A stretch of DNA of 64,000 nt, from NCBI GenBank assembly GCA_947685225.1, contig CANTUV010000002.1, positions 4,402,001-4,466,000 of the forward strand. Direction: 5' to 3'. Under the pieces are notes generated by a model that did not search any database, was not told the DNA's origin, and saw only the letters and a program-made list of their open reading frames with translations. This DNA is from Garcia nutans (taxonomy: Eukaryota; Streptophyta; Magnoliopsida; Malpighiales; Euphorbiaceae). A program made the translations under genes and the position numbers. Shown one piece after another: positions 20,701 through 31,736 of this stretch (positions are counted from its first letter, which is position 1; each line of letters opens with the position of its first letter).

Positions 20701-22359
20701 AAATAAGGAGGCTAGCTGTTCCTGCTCATTAGATACTATCACCTCTCTACCATCACCCGTTCTCAAAGAAACAATTTTCTTTTTACAATCCACCACAGCT
20801 CCATGTCGAGATAGCCAATCCATACCTAAGATCACATCATAATCCTTAAATGGCATCTCAATCAAATCCCCAAGGAACTCCTCACCCTGCACCACTACTG
20901 CACTATCTCTATGCACCTTACTCACAACCACACTATGCCCTAACGGATTTGTTACCAACACATCAAATCCTAGGGACTCAGCATGCAAATCAGATACAGG
21001 CAAAACAGATGCACTAATATATGAATGCGTGGAACCCGGATCAATCAAAGCAAGTACTGGAGTATTAAATAAAGAAAAAGTACCAGCTATGACTGCTGAT
21101 GCATCTGGCTGCCTCTGCATAACATACATCCTCTGGGAAGATCCAACCTCCTCTGGTCTACCCTCCCTGGATGCAGCACCTCCTCTAGAACTGAATCCTG
21201 GTCTACCTCCTCGGCTGGCATCTCTGCCTCCTCTGCCTCCCCTCACACTAGCTCGAGAAGCAGCAGAATCAACTGACATCTGCTCCTGCCTCTCAGGACA
21301 GTCTCTCACAAAGTGGTCAGGTGATCCACACCTGAAGCATACCCCTGATCTACTATGCCTCCAACAAACGCCCCCATGTCTTCCACCACACTGGTTACAC
21401 ACAGGTAAGGTGGATCTCTGAACTCCAGGAGTAGGAGCACTCGCTACTGAAGCTGCAGGTCTAAATCTCTGCCTCTGGAACTGCACTGACCTACCCGCTG
21501 GTCTCTGGCTCCTACTACTCCGAGGAACAAAACTTCCTCTACCCCTCTTCGCAGAAGAAGACCCTACCTCAAACTGGGGCCTCCTAACCCTAACCTCTTC
21601 CTCTGAAGCAGCTGCAATAACTTGAGCTCGCTCTGCACTTCGAGCTGCTGCCACAAGCTGTGAGAAATCCTGATATCTGGATCCAGCCACTAAGCACATG
21701 ATCGAGGGCCTCAATCCCTCCTCAAATCGCTGACATCTATCAATCTCATCAGCAATGATGCCCCCAGCATACTGGCTCAGTCGAATAAACTCAACCTCAT
21801 ACTCAGTTACGGTCCGATGATCTTGCTTCAAATCTAGAAACTCTCTTTTCTTCCCATCTTTATACTCCCTAGGAGTATACTTCAACTCAAATTCCCTCAG
21901 AAAATCAGTGTAAGACAGTGTTGGAGGATCATCCATAGAATGGGGCACTGTCTTCCACCAGTCGTAGGCATCCTTCTGTAGCAAAGATCTTGCATAGTCA
22001 AACTTCTCCTCTGAAGTGGCTTGCAACTGCACAAATACCCTCTGAACTCTATCAAGCCACTGTTCTGCTACAGCCAGATCAACTGTACCAAAGAAATCCT
22101 CTGCTCCATATTTTCTTAGCTTATCATAGTGCCTTACTGGTACTGAAGGCTGAGGGGGTGGTGGCGGTGGCTGTGGTTGCACAGGTGCTTGTCTCATAGC
22201 TTCCATCATAGGCCTAAACCAGGCTGGCGGAACCTCCTCCCCAGCTGGTCTACCCGACACCGAAGCAGGTGCCTCCTCAACACTATCAACCCTAGCTCCC
22301 TCAGCAGGAGCAATACTCTCGGCACTACCCTCAATCGACTGACGTGAGTGAGAATCCAT
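17710..22359 (-). CDS. Gag-pol polyprotein of Tekay-like chromovirus E3
   Basis: One uninterrupted frame of 1549 codons starts at the ATG at 22357-22359 (MDSHSRQ). Approximate domains: gag capsid-like region 75-250; zinc clusters CNQC..GGVC (about 321-332) and CFRCGSPDHFVRDC (about 341-354); aspartic protease with LIDPGSTHSY (about 440); reverse transcriptase with FIDD (about 775-778); RNase H with YSDASH, ELAA and YTDHKS (about 921-990); integrase with HPGN..CLTC zinc site and DDE core (Asp in TMDFVS about 1204, Asp in FDRDPRF about 1265, Glu in SERVIQ about 1301); chromodomain (about 1498-1549). Oddities against E1 and E5: FLRHIVS for FLGHIVS, VFDRD for VSDRD, HPQMDGQ for HPQTDGQ. These could weaken it although the frame is open. 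Gag forms particles, pol copies and integrates the DNA, and the chromodomain probably guides insertion. Confidence 0.97.
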   Translation of the reverse strand: MDSHSRQSIEGSAESIAPAEGARVDSVEEAPASVSGRPAGEEVPPAWFRPMMEAMRQAPVQPQPPPPPPQPSVPVRHYDKLRKYGAEDFFGTVDLAVAEQWLDRVQRVFVQLQATSEEKFDYARSLLQKDAYDWWKTVPHSMDDPPTLSYTDFLREFELKYTPREYKDGKKREFLDLKQDHRTVTEYEVEFIRLSQYAGGIIADEIDRCQRFEEGLRPSIMCLVAGSRYQDFSQLVAAARSAERAQVIAAASEEEVRVRRPQFEVGSSSAKRGRGSFVPRSSRSQRPAGRSVQFQRQRFRPAASVASAPTPGVQRSTLPVCNQCGGRHGGVCWRHSRSGVCFRCGSPDHFVRDCPERQEQMSVDSAASRASVRGGRGGRDASRGGRPGFSSRGGAASREGRPEEVGSSQRMYVMQRQPDASAVIAGTFSLFNTPVLALIDPGSTHSYISASVLPVSDLHAESLGFDVLVTNPLGHSVVVSKVHRDSAVVVQGEEFLGDLIEMPFKDYDVILGMDWLSRHGAVVDCKKKIVSLRTGDGREVIVSNEQEQLASLFVSAVAARRLIRKGCEAYLAHVVDTRVRSSPIDSIATVAEFPDVFPEELPGLPPEREVEFGIELLPGTTPISITPYRMAPAELRELKVQLQELLDKGFIRPSVSPWGAPVLFVNKKDGTMRLCIDYRQLNKVTIKNKYPLPRIDDLFDQLKGASVFSKIDLRSGYHQLRVRSEDVPKTAFRTRFGHYEFLVMPFGLTNAPAAFMDLMNRVFRPYLDQFVVVFIDDILVYSRNEEEHDMHLRFVLQILREKQLFAKLSKCEFWLDQVAFLRHIVSAEGIRVDPSKVEAILNWSPPKSVTEIRSFLGLAGYYRRFVKGFSLIATPLTRLLRKGVRFVWTDQCQASFEQLRELLTQAPVLTLPVEGKPYVIYSDASHRGLGCVLMQEGKVIAYASRQLKPHELNYPTHDLELAAIVFALKIWRHYLFGEKCFIYTDHKSLKYLGVQKELNLRQRRWLELIKDYDCLIDYHPGKANVVADALSRKSLAGLIIYSLSLLVELRALRANFVSCDDGGLLAQLLLKPVLLDQIKEAQLIDMKIQKIISDCKNGKTRDFIVKSDGSLWFKSRLCVPDDAELKRVILEEAHQSMFAMHPGNTKMYHDLRQHYWWIGLKRDIADFVSKCLTCQKVKAEHQVPTGLLQPLSVPEWKWERVTMDFVSGLPLTQKKHDAIWVIVDRLTKTAHFLPVRMDYSLERLAELYIHEIVKLHGVPTSLVFDRDPRFTSRFWKSLHSALGSRLHFSTAFHPQMDGQSERVIQIIEDMLRSCVIDFTGSWDRFLPLVEFAYNNSHQSSIGMAPFEALYGRRCRTPLCWSELGEGKIIGPDLIQETEEKVKLIRGRLKAASDRQKSYADLKRRDIQFDVGDKVFLKVSPWKKILRFGRKGKLSPRFIGPYEVLERVGPVAYRLALPPELDRIHNVFHVSMLRRYRSDPSHVLPFESIEVSPDLTFEEEPVAILAGDVKELRNKKVPLVKILWKNHAKEEATWESEQTMREQYPQLFQS

Positions 22360-22509
22360 CACAACCTAAGTCTGCAAACACAACAGAATACCTCTTATTA
22401 AAGATCAGAGACTGCCAATCCCAAACATGTATTTTTGTTCAAAAACTCACTTTTTAAGTAAAAATAGTCTTTTTCTTACATTTTACCTAGGTTGAGAATC
22501 TCAAACCTA

Positions 22510-22522
22510 GGCTCTGATACCA
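22510..22522 (-). other. Primer binding site of E3 (initiator tRNA-Met)
   Basis: On the minus strand the text TGGTATCAGAGCC starts seven bases after the 5' LTR. It is the complement of the 3' end of plant initiator tRNA-Met, as used by many plant LTR elements. E5 has the same site at 57409-57421. Confidence 0.92.
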
Positions 22523-22529
22523 AAACAAT

Positions 22530-25329
22530 TGTAACACCCCTTCCCAACCTACATATGTAAGCTGAGTAGAGGCGCCACACTAACCTAATGTTGCTACCAA
22601 TTTTACTTAGTCAAATTTTAGTTCCGATTTTTTTACAAAATTTTTGCCATAGTTTCGCCTAAAAATTGAGTCCTAAGTGTCGACAAAACCGGTTTTTTTC
22701 TTATTTTAAAAACATTTTACACAAACCAATGCAAACAAAATCATTCTCAGTACACTCCCAATAAATCCCCCTTATAACCTCAACTACAACCTGCAAAAAG
22801 GATTTACACTTCTAGTACAACATAAAATAAAGGTTTTGTGACAACCCCCATATTTAAATATTACACAGCGGAAGTTATAAAATATTTACATATTTACAAA
22901 TTCATATACATCAAAACTCAAGTTTTACAACACATAAAATTTATACATGATTGGCAAGTCTGCTCTGATCTTTAAGCTCCCAAAATGGATTCTTCAAGGT
23001 CTACTCTCACTAGGTCTTGATGAACTCTCGGGTTCAACTCTATCCACTCTACTACCTGCGCGATTAAACACTATCGCGCTAAGCCAACGGCTTAGTAAGA
23101 TAAAACATGCTAACAGTATGCTTTAATGAAATGCAATGCCACATATGTTATTGATAAGATCAACATCATAAATATAAAGTTAACCACACAATTATGCATT
23201 TCACAAATCATAGTCATATGAGCATACCACATTTCAACATCATTTCACATTCAACATTAATCAATCATACTCCATAACCAACATCTCATTTCATTAAACT
23301 CATAACATTATTTAGGACATTCATATAACCTTGACACCTATGGGCCCAACAAGTATTTAATACGATATTCAGAGTTCAGAGTTACTGCTTTGGTTCATAG
23401 TCACAATAATCACGCCCGTAGGCAATGTATATACATGTATCTCTATCCATGGATAGTGTAACAGACCCAGTCTCTTGGATCATCAACTCAACACATATGA
23501 GGAGATCCTCAACCCGGCAAGACTGTTACAAATCATATATCTCATAGTGTAACAGACCCAGTCTCTTGGACCATCAACTCAACACCTATGAGGAGGTCCT
23601 CAACCCGGCAAGACTGTTACCTTTCATCATTTCTTAGGCATGCCACCCAAATCCAGAACTCTGAAACTGAATAACATATTAAACAAACAATTCATTTCCA
23701 TTCTCAATTCTCATCACATTTAGGCAAACATGCCTTCTTTCTTTCAATTACATCATCTTAGCCAATAACAATGGCTTCACATTTCATTTCACAATATAAC
23801 ATCTCATTATTCAAGTATATATATATCTCATCCATGATCACATTATATTTCACATAGCATCATTCATAAATATCAACATTTCATTCCACATTACTCATGA
23901 AACACATTACCATTCACAATGCACAACATAACATTGTTCAATCTCAACAATGCAATTAGGGCAAAGAACAATTGATTATAACATTCATTGATTCAAGTGT
24001 ATTTAAAGTGTTTAGGGTTAGGTTTAAGGACCAACCTACCTTTGGAGAACCAAAGCAATGCAAGAAGAACAAAGAATTAAAACCCTAACCATAAATAGTA
24101 CATTCTGGTTTTTAAACTCCATTTTATCCTTATTTTGAAAAATTGTATAAAATAATCTACTTGACTAAAAATTTTAAAATTTTTACAGAATTTAGTTTTG
24201 TATCTTAAAATCATCCCTTTAAAATTTCAGATCAAACTGAACACAAATCTTGGTCAAATAGTTCACCTAACCAGACTGCCCCAATTGCCCTGCATCCTGG
24301 CAGCAGTTCTGAACTTTGTGAATTCCATAAATCAAATTCAATCAACGTGATTCCAAATTATTTTTCTCAAATACTAAACTCACTAAGAAACAACATATCC
24401 AAAATTCGATTGGATATGAGTTTTCTACATTTTATTAAAAATCCCGAAATATAGCTGTCCCAGTTAAGGTACTTGCTGGAACAGGTCTAATGAAAATAAT
24501 CTTTCTAAACTCATAACCATTCCAAAATCGAATAAACATATTTTTCAGTCATTCTAGACTCATAGAGGCACAACATATCAAAAATTCACTTCAAGAACAT
24601 TTTTCTAAAATTAATTAAAAATCATACAAGTCACAGCCTTTACTAATCCTAACACAGAAACAATTTCACTAAACACCAATCTTACTCTTCCATCACCAAC
24701 ACCAACCCAATTTCTCATCTATCAAGCAAAATCAATACTCACAATCATACCATAAGCAAAGTAATCATACCACTTCAAAAGAATTGAAGAAATTAGAGAA
24801 AAGATCTTACCTTAGTTAAAAACTTCTTAAATCAACACTTGAACACTTAATCTTTCTTCAATTTAAGCTTGAAATCATCAAAACCATCACTTGTCTCTTT
24901 CTTTCTCTTTGGCTATGGAGGGCCGGCCATCAACAAGAAGAAGAAGAAGAAATGATGAAGAAAACACAAGTCAAACCTTCTTTAAATATCCACCATGTGA
25001 TTTTATCCAAGCAATTACCAAAGTGCCCTTATTCACATAATTATCTTTTTGTCTTATATGTGCCCAATTAAGTAATTTACCAATCTCAAATAAATATCTT
25101 CTCTTGCATTGACCAAGCCTTTTGACCACTTTATATGTCATATATAGTAACATATACACAACATATAAATTTGTCTCTAAACCCTATTTCTTCCCAAAAT
25201 ACATATACATATACTTTCTCTTCTCAATTTCTTTTCTCTTACAATTTAACACATATATTCAATCCATTATATAACATTAACAACAACAACAATATGCAAA
25301 ACTTCTAGGGCATAAATGAGGATATTACA
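22530..25329 (-). mobile_element. 5' LTR of E3
   Basis: It has the same termini as the 3' LTR and is nearly identical along its length. It would drive transcription leftward. A TTTGCAG acceptor-like site lies just before the gag ATG (minus strand, near 22367-22373), facing GTAAG-like donors in the LTR, so a spliced leader is possible. Confidence 0.96.
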
Positions 25330-25859
25330 GGCCCAGCACCCCCACAGTGCCAGATTCATTAGAACCAACCTCCTTTTCAGGTCTTAATATTATAAAATTC
25401 TTAAATATAACGATATTATCCATAATACATGCAATCATAAGAATAAACAAATGATTTATTAGACATCAGAGCAATGTTCAAACAAACTAAATAAATTGAC
25501 ACCCATCCGAGGATGGAACATGTCCATACATCGTCCAACATCCAAAACTAAATAGGACACCCACCAAAAGATGAAAATGTGTCCTTTACATTAATCTCAA
25601 AATATGAAAATAAATTAAATTGCATAAAGATTAATTAATGAGGTACCCAACTATGAAAACATAACTCTTACAATTTTTTGAAACCAAAGCAAGTCAATAA
25701 AAATAACTGACCATTCATCATAAATAAATTATTCATCAAAGATATGAACCATCATAAAATAAACTATACATCATGGATTAAAAAAACCATTAATTAAAAT
25801 ATATAATAAACATGTATCTAATTTAAATAAAGTAATAAAGATACAAGTTTAGGTTTAGT

Positions 25860-26900
25860 CTCGGATTAGGATTTCTTGAGGGAAATTAGGTTTTAGAGAG
25901 TTTTTAGTTTAAAACTTTAGATTCTAGGGTTTTATATTTAGAAAATACAATTTGATTTATAGAACTAACAAAAAATGTTTAAGTTACTGTGTAAGTTGAG
26001 AAAAAAAGGATTAATTAGGGTTTGATTTTTAGAACTAGGGTTTTAATTAAAAAAAAACTAACATTATCATTAATTTTAAAAGATTTAAGCTACTGTGATG
26101 AAAAGATATAAAGAAAAGGTTGTAATTTGGATGAATTGCAAAAATAGTTTTGTTTGAAAACCCATTGTAAAAAGATTTTAGAAAAAATGGATATTGGGCT
26201 TTGTATTTAGGTCATGAGAAAATAATTTTTAACTTTTTTAGAAAAGTTTTATGTCTAAAGACCATTTTGAAAAATTTGAAAATAGTTTTGGTCTTTTGCA
26301 TTTAGATAAAAATTATTTGAGCTCACAATGTAATTAGGTCATATTAGAAAAAGAACAAACCAAATAAGTCATGATTTAAACCAAGATAAATTAACCATAG
26401 TCAAACAGCAAGCATTTCGGATAAAAACCTAAGAAAAGTAACTAGGCCAATTACATGAGCTTATGTCTTTGGTTTGAAAGGTTTTAGCCCCTCATAGCAA
26501 GTATATACCAAGAGGTACAAGACTATGAGTGGTTATGCCATTCTCGATCTCCATACCTTGAGTGAAAACTAACATTATCATTAATTTTAAAAGATTTCAG
26601 CTATTGTGATAATTAAGTAAAAAGGAATTAGCTAGGGTTTTATGAATTATAGTTTAGGAAAATACAATTAGGGTTCTAGGGAAATACAATTAGGGTTATA
26701 GGGTTTGGATAAATAGGATTAGGGTTCTAAAGTTTTTAGGGTTTAGATTCAAAAATTAGGGTTTTAGGGTTTGGATAAACTAATACTATTATAATTATTT
26801 CTTTATGTATTAGGCTACTGTAACGATTTTGGAAAATAGAATTAATTAGGGTTTAGGGCTTATACCATACAATTAAGGTTTAGGGAGAAATAAATTAGGT
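25860..26900 (-). repeat. TTTAGGG-like (telobox) cluster in family G copy 2
   Basis: Many irregularly spaced TAGGGTTT and TTAGGGTT motifs are mixed with a recurring AGCTACTGTGATAA-like phrase. Copy 3 has the same at 35840-36500. The reverse orientation appears at 6285-6660. Confidence 0.7.
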
Positions 26901-27401
26901 TTTTCAAATTTATAAAAATAATGACCAAAGCTTTGAAGTTGGAATAAACAAGCTACTGCCAAAAATATTTGAGAAAAATTAAGTGAAGCTATTGTGATAA
27001 TACATCAAAAAAACTTTAAACAAAGCTATTAGTATTCTGACTAAATAATCATATATGTGGAAGAGGTTATGCTAACAGGCTGCTGGATTTAATTTCAAAC
27101 AAAGATCATGCATATTCCATGTTAAAAATTATCAAAAGCACGTTATAATGAATTAATTAAGAAAATACCATCGTTTGTTGGTTCCACCACAATTGCATCG
27201 TTGAAATTCTGGGGGAGCTTGATCAAGACAACACAACCTTGTTGCCTTGTGAATTGAAGTGTTCTTTTTTTTTTTTTATTATTGTTTATGGTTGCTTTCT
27301 ATTTTTCAAAGTTTAAAAATCAGAGAATAATTGCCAAGAGTCCAGAAAATCAAAGTCCTCTCTAAATCAATTGAAAAAGTCCCTATGAACTACGTTTTAA
27401 T

Positions 27402-27415
27402 GTGTTATTTATAGG
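27402..27415 (-). promoter_or_regulatory. TATA box, family G copy 2 (minus strand)
   Basis: The minus strand reads CCTATAAATAACAC. A GC-rich, inverted-repeat-containing block lies just upstream (27500-27750), as expected for a leftward LTR promoter. The same layout is at 36917 in copy 3. Confidence 0.55.
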
Positions 27416-27499
27416 AAAAATCAAAACCTAATGCTAATTGATTAAGGAAATAATAGACTGTTAAGGAAAAAAATTCAAAACTGACTAAAATAAGGTTTG

Positions 27500-27750
27500 G
27501 GAAGAAATTGCCCACGGGTGCTGGCTGCTGGGGTCTGCGCCCTGGGGCTCTGCGAGGAGCAGCTGGGCCAATTGCTAGGATCGCTGCGGGCCTTCGAGGA
27601 TTAGGCGTGCTGCAAGGATTTGCGAGGCACTGCACAATTCGCCATAGGCTTGGCCTGTGGGTAATTGGGGCAGGACAATTCGTCGCAAGTTAATTCGCTG
27701 CAGGCCTTTTGGCCTACGGCGAACTGGTTTACCTCGTGCCGCTCACCGAT
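27500..27750 (-). repeat. GC-rich palindromic block upstream of TATA, family G copy 2
   Basis: It stands out sharply from the AT-rich surroundings, with repeated TTCGC..GCGA and CTGCGGG/CTGCAGG motifs in both orientations and CAATTCGCCATAGG / CTACGGCGAACTGG-type partners. Its counterpart in copy 3 contains a perfect 14 bp stem. Open frames across it are short and without similarity. Confidence 0.6.
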
Positions 27751-28049
27751 TGATTTGTCCGTTTTTTTATTTTTTAATTATATATATATTTATTTAAAAA
27801 TAAATATTATATATTTAATTATATTATTAAAAATAAATAAATAAAAAGAAATAATATAAATAATAAATAGAATAAATATTATATTAAAATAAATAATAAA
27901 TACCACAAAATTTATTTCAGACTAATTTTACCATATTGGACTGGACTTGGTAAAAAATTAAGGGACTATAGTTTGCCCCCTGCTTGATCGATCCGAGACT
28001 ATAGCAAAAGAGAGTGAAAAGCAACATTATTTTCGACTGGGTTTAGAGC

Positions 28050-29143
28050 TGGACTACCCAAAGTTGGATCGAGTTCTGGATTCAAAAATAATTTGAGTTC
28101 TGGACCCGAGTGAGTTTTGGACTAAAAAATAATTTGGGCTTAGACTCGAGGTGAGTTCTAGACTCAAAAAATGATTTGGGTTTTGGACTCGGGTTGAGTT
28201 TTGGACTAAAAATGATTTGGGTTCTGGACCCGGGGTGAGTTCTGGACTCCAAATGATTTGGATTCTGGATCCGGGTGAGTTTTGGACTAAAAAATGATTT
28301 GGATTCTGGACCCAGGTGAGTTTTGGACTAAAAAATGATTTGGGTTCTGGAACCGAGGGTGAGTTCTGGACTAAAAAATGATTTGGGTTCTGGACCCGGG
28401 GTGAGTTCTGGACTAAAATATAATTTGGGTTCTGGACCCGGGGTGAGTTCTGGACTAAAAAATGATTTGGATTCTGGACTTGAGGTGAGTTTTAGACTAA
28501 AAAATGATTTGGGTTCTGGACCCGGGGTGAGTTTTGGACTAAAAAATGATTTGGGTTTTGAACCCGAGGTGAGTTCTTGACTCAAAAATGATAAGGGTTC
28601 TAGACTTGAGGTGAGTTCTGAACTCAAAAATGTTTTGGGTTCTAGACCCAAGGGTGAGTTCTGGACTAAAAAATGATTTGGGTTCTAGACTTGAGGTGAG
28701 TTTTGAACTAAAAAATGATTTGGGTTCTGGACCCAAGGGAAAAATGATTTTGGTTCTGACCCGAGGTGAGTTCTGGACTAAAAAATGATTTGGGTTCTAG
28801 ACCCGGGGTTAGTTTTGGACTAAAAAATAATTTGGGTTCTAGACCCGAGGGTGAGTTCTAGACTAAAAAATGATTTGAGTTCTGGACCCGGGGTGAGTTC
28901 TGCACTCGAAGATAATTTGGGTTCTAGACCCAGGGTGAGTTCTGGACTCGAAGATGATTTGGGTTCTGGACCCATTGTGAGTTCTGGACTAAAAAATAAT
29001 TTGGGTTTGGGACTGGAGGATGAGTTTTGGACTAAAAAATAATTGGGATTCTCGACCCAGGGTGAGTTATGGACTAAAAAATGATTTAGGTTTTGGCCTA
29101 GAGGTGAGTTCTAGACTCAAAAATGATTTGGGTTCTAGACTCA
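28050..29143 (-). repeat. 42 bp minisatellite 1 in family G copy 2
   Basis: About 25 units of the type AAAAAATGATTTGGGTTCTGG + ACCCGGGGTGAGTTCTGGACT, with small length variants. Each unit contains two TTCTGGAC cores inside short inverted repeats (GGGTTCTGGACCC and AGTTCTGGACT). Because 42 is a multiple of three, long open frames appear on both strands; they are not taken as genes. Confidence 0.92.
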
Positions 29144-29392
29144 TGCCTGTAAAAGATAATTGTAGTTAGTAGGATATAAAATAAAAAAATTGCAAAAAAT
29201 TTTAGCTATTTTTTACCATACCTATATCCTCTTGCCCCTTACGTGAAAAAATATTTAAAAAGTATAAAGAATATTTTTAGACACGCAAATAGCTGAATGA
29301 TTGAATAAAATGATTTGAATTCACTATTCACTAACAATGATTATTTTTTCATAGAATTACTATTTCTTTTTGTCTTTTTGCCTTACCATATG

Positions 29393-29404
29393 CCTATATA
29401 AAGG
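29393..29404 (+). promoter_or_regulatory. TATA box upstream of PMD2
   Basis: CCTATATAAAGG, followed about 55-130 bases later by an A-rich leader and the first ATG of PMD2 at 29521. It is a good core promoter candidate. The region 29144-29390 upstream holds nothing else I can name. Confidence 0.5.
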
Positions 29405-29520
29405 CTCTCGATTTCCTCCATTTCATTCACTTTTATTCAATTATAAGTTATATTTAGATTTAACAGAGAGTTGAGTTGAGCTGAGAGAATAGAGATTTGA
29501 GCAAAGAGTTTAGAAAGCAC

Positions 29521-31707
29521 ATGGAAAGAATGCATGCTTCAAGATTTGGTCCTTGACCCAATACCAAGTTACTAGAATTTATTCGACAACATAAAAGTGG
29601 AACTGTCAATCTACTAGCTGGAATGCAACTTCATCGTAGTTCTAGTCAAAAGACCGAGGTAACACTGTAATTTAATATTTTAGGAGCACAAAAATTTATC
29701 ATTTTATTTTATTTTAATTATTTTTTTATTATTTTTTATCTTTTCATTTTATTTTATTTAATTATAATTTAGTATATTAGAATTAGCGAATGAATTATAA
29801 CAAATAGAGGAAATATTCTAAAACTAAAAGTAATAATAATGATAAAATAAATAAATAGTTTAAAATAGAGAGTGATGAGTAATTTCAGACTTTGAAACAA
29901 TAGTATTTGTGAGATTACTTACCTCGTATTGGCTTATCTTGTTCAGTGTTAGCATGATCACTGTGTTGTCTGAGGCAGAGAATGTCTATAAAGCCCAACA
30001 ATGGTATGACATAACACCTTCTCTAGTAAAATGGATCATCTGAGAGTGCAATTTTGAAAGCTTTATTCTGCAATTAGCATCCGAGGATTGTCCAATATAC
30101 TGGAGTGTAGTTCAAGCATTGTCTGAGCGATGGATGGACAAGACCCATACATTCCACCTACTTGTGGGAGAAATGACCATTTTCCCGGTCGATTTTACAA
30201 CCATAACTGGTATCTAGTACCGTGGCCTCCCGGTACCTTTTACCAATAATATCCTGACACACAAAGAAATTCATCAGTTAATCGATATGGAACCATCATT
30301 AAAAGAGCCTTTCAAGGTAAACTTGAGCCGATTTAGAGTTATTGGATGAGCTATGATAGAAGGGTTCATAGAGAAATAGCCAACCAATATGCTCATGGAT
30401 TTTTGTTGTATTTGCTTAGGTCGATCATTTTATGCAATACTGAATTCTCCATCCATTTGTTGGTGTTGAGGGCCCTTATTGAAATGGATATAGTACCATT
30501 TTATGGCTGGGGTGAAGCTGGCCTTGCCTATCTCTATCATGGCCTAGACAAGATTTACAGGAATAAGAAGTCTTTCATTGGCGTCATGGTGATTGTCGAG
30601 GTACTATCTCCTGCCATTGTTAATTTAACTTATATATTCTCATGAATTTGATTTCCATTGTTATAATAGGTATGGGCTTATGATCACAATCTCGTGAGGG
30701 TGCTTTATATTTTCTGAGAGATAGTTGGATATCCAAGGTTAAGTTTTTGGTTGTTCGATCGCACAACAATTCTTGGCTCTCATCATGTGCACACCTAGCA
30801 TTATCACTTGAGTTGCCTAACCTGGGACCAGGTAAAATAGTATTAATATTCTTTACAATTTATGTAAAAAGTTTACTTACCTTTTTTCATCCTGTAGGTC
30901 GACTTGTCTTGGTGGAAAGTTGAAGAGTGGGCAAATTGGACTCCTTTTATGAATGTTGCACTGCCTTACCAGCATTCCCGCTGAATCATTGATGGTCCTA
31001 TGTTTAGTGGCCAGTTTCTCGGGTACAGGGTGTATGATTGGTTCCTTGGTCCTGAGCAATGGAGGGTCTCGATGAATTGTCCAACGTATTCTTTGAATAT
31101 TACATCAGTACCAGAGAATTCATGGCTGTTAGCTCGGAATGGCTATGATGTTGAAAATTATCTTTATGTACCGAGTGTGTCATACACACAATTCATTCAA
31201 ACATAGCTTTTGAACTTTGATGTGTCTCCTGTTCGCATCAGGGATTTCCCAGGGAGGAAGAAGGAAACAATGAGGAAACCAGTGATGAAGAGGAGGAGAT
31301 ATACTCTATCTCTTATTCCAGGGCTAGAACCTCTCAGGTAAATACGTGTCATTCTATCATTGCAATTGCTTCTTTTTCAACTTATTTTGAATGTTTCTCA
31401 TGATTATTGGAGGTTGTTAGCTCATTTGATCATGAGGCTGGACCTTCCTCTGTTATTCCTCCATTTGGTCCTTCTCACCAACTGAAAGTGTCATCTCATC
31501 CATAAGGCTCTGATACGAGTTACCTGATGGGTCATCCTGCTCCATGATGATTTATGCTATATGTATGCATGATTATGCATGCTCTTACGCTTTCCTTTTC
31601 TGACTCACAGCGGATGCTTGAGGAGAAAAATAAGAAACTGCAAGAGGAGTTAACTGCTAGTTGCCAACAGATCGCCCATCTCAAAAGATTGTATCATCAG
31701 TCAGAAT
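29521..31707 (+). pseudogene. Plant mobile domain (PMD) pseudogene 2
   Basis: The gene is multi-exon and decayed. The clearest motif, near 30110-30220, reads ALSERWMDKTHTFHL + LVGEMTIFPVDFTTITGI, the hallmark PMD segment (AL.ERW.P.THTFHLP.GE.T). After a frameshift near 30343 come YLLRSIILCNTEFS, LRALIEMDIV and AYLYHGLDKIYR (30346-30600). Probable introns follow (about 30601-30669 and 30832-30898), then VDLSWWKVEEWANWTPF and FLGYRVYDWFLGPEQW (30899-31206), and a coiled-coil exon RMLEEKNKKLQEEL (31612-31705). An in-frame TGA sits 12 codons after the start. PMD proteins include the MAIN/MAIL nuclear factors and many transposon-borne relatives; the neighbours here favour a transposon origin. Confidence 0.75.
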
Positions 31708-31736
31708 AAAACTTTTGAGACTTCCAATTCCAGAGA

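Larger units (their letters stand above)
14858..25329 (-). mobile_element. Complete Tekay-like chromovirus E3 (10.5 kb)
   Basis: Both LTRs, a 5 bp target duplication, PBS, polypurine tract and a single open gag-pol frame are present. By eye I count roughly 20 substitutions and 3 small indels between the two 2.8 kb LTRs, under 1 % divergence, which points to a recent insertion. Transcription would run right to left. It is the only element in the window with no stop codon or frameshift in pol. It sits inside family G copy 2. Confidence 0.97.
25330..29143 (-). repeat. Family G copy 2, main part
   Basis: It resumes with GGCCCAGCACCCCCACAG. In order: conserved AT-rich blocks shared with copy 3, TTTAGGG-type cluster (25860-26900), a GTTCCACCACAATTG segment, a minus-strand TATA box (27402-27415), a GC-rich block (27500-27750), TTTGCCCCCTGCTTGA at about 27974, and a 42 bp minisatellite. 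The right end is uncertain; 29143 is where the minisatellite stops. No gene is seen. Confidence 0.7.

Noticed and set aside
22508..22524. tRNA gene at the TGGTATCAGAGCC sites
   Set aside because: Only the primer-binding complement of a tRNA 3' end is present; no cloverleaf. The same holds for the tRNA-Asp-type site at 48003.
27508..27693. Ala/Gly/Arg-rich protein in the GC-rich block
   Set aside because: Short, open on both strands because of composition, and not conserved in family G copy 3.
28050..29143. Repetitive proteins (units like LGSGPGVSSGLKND) on either strand of the minisatellites
   Set aside because: Open only because the unit is 42 bases; both strands are open, units drift, and there is no start context or similarity.
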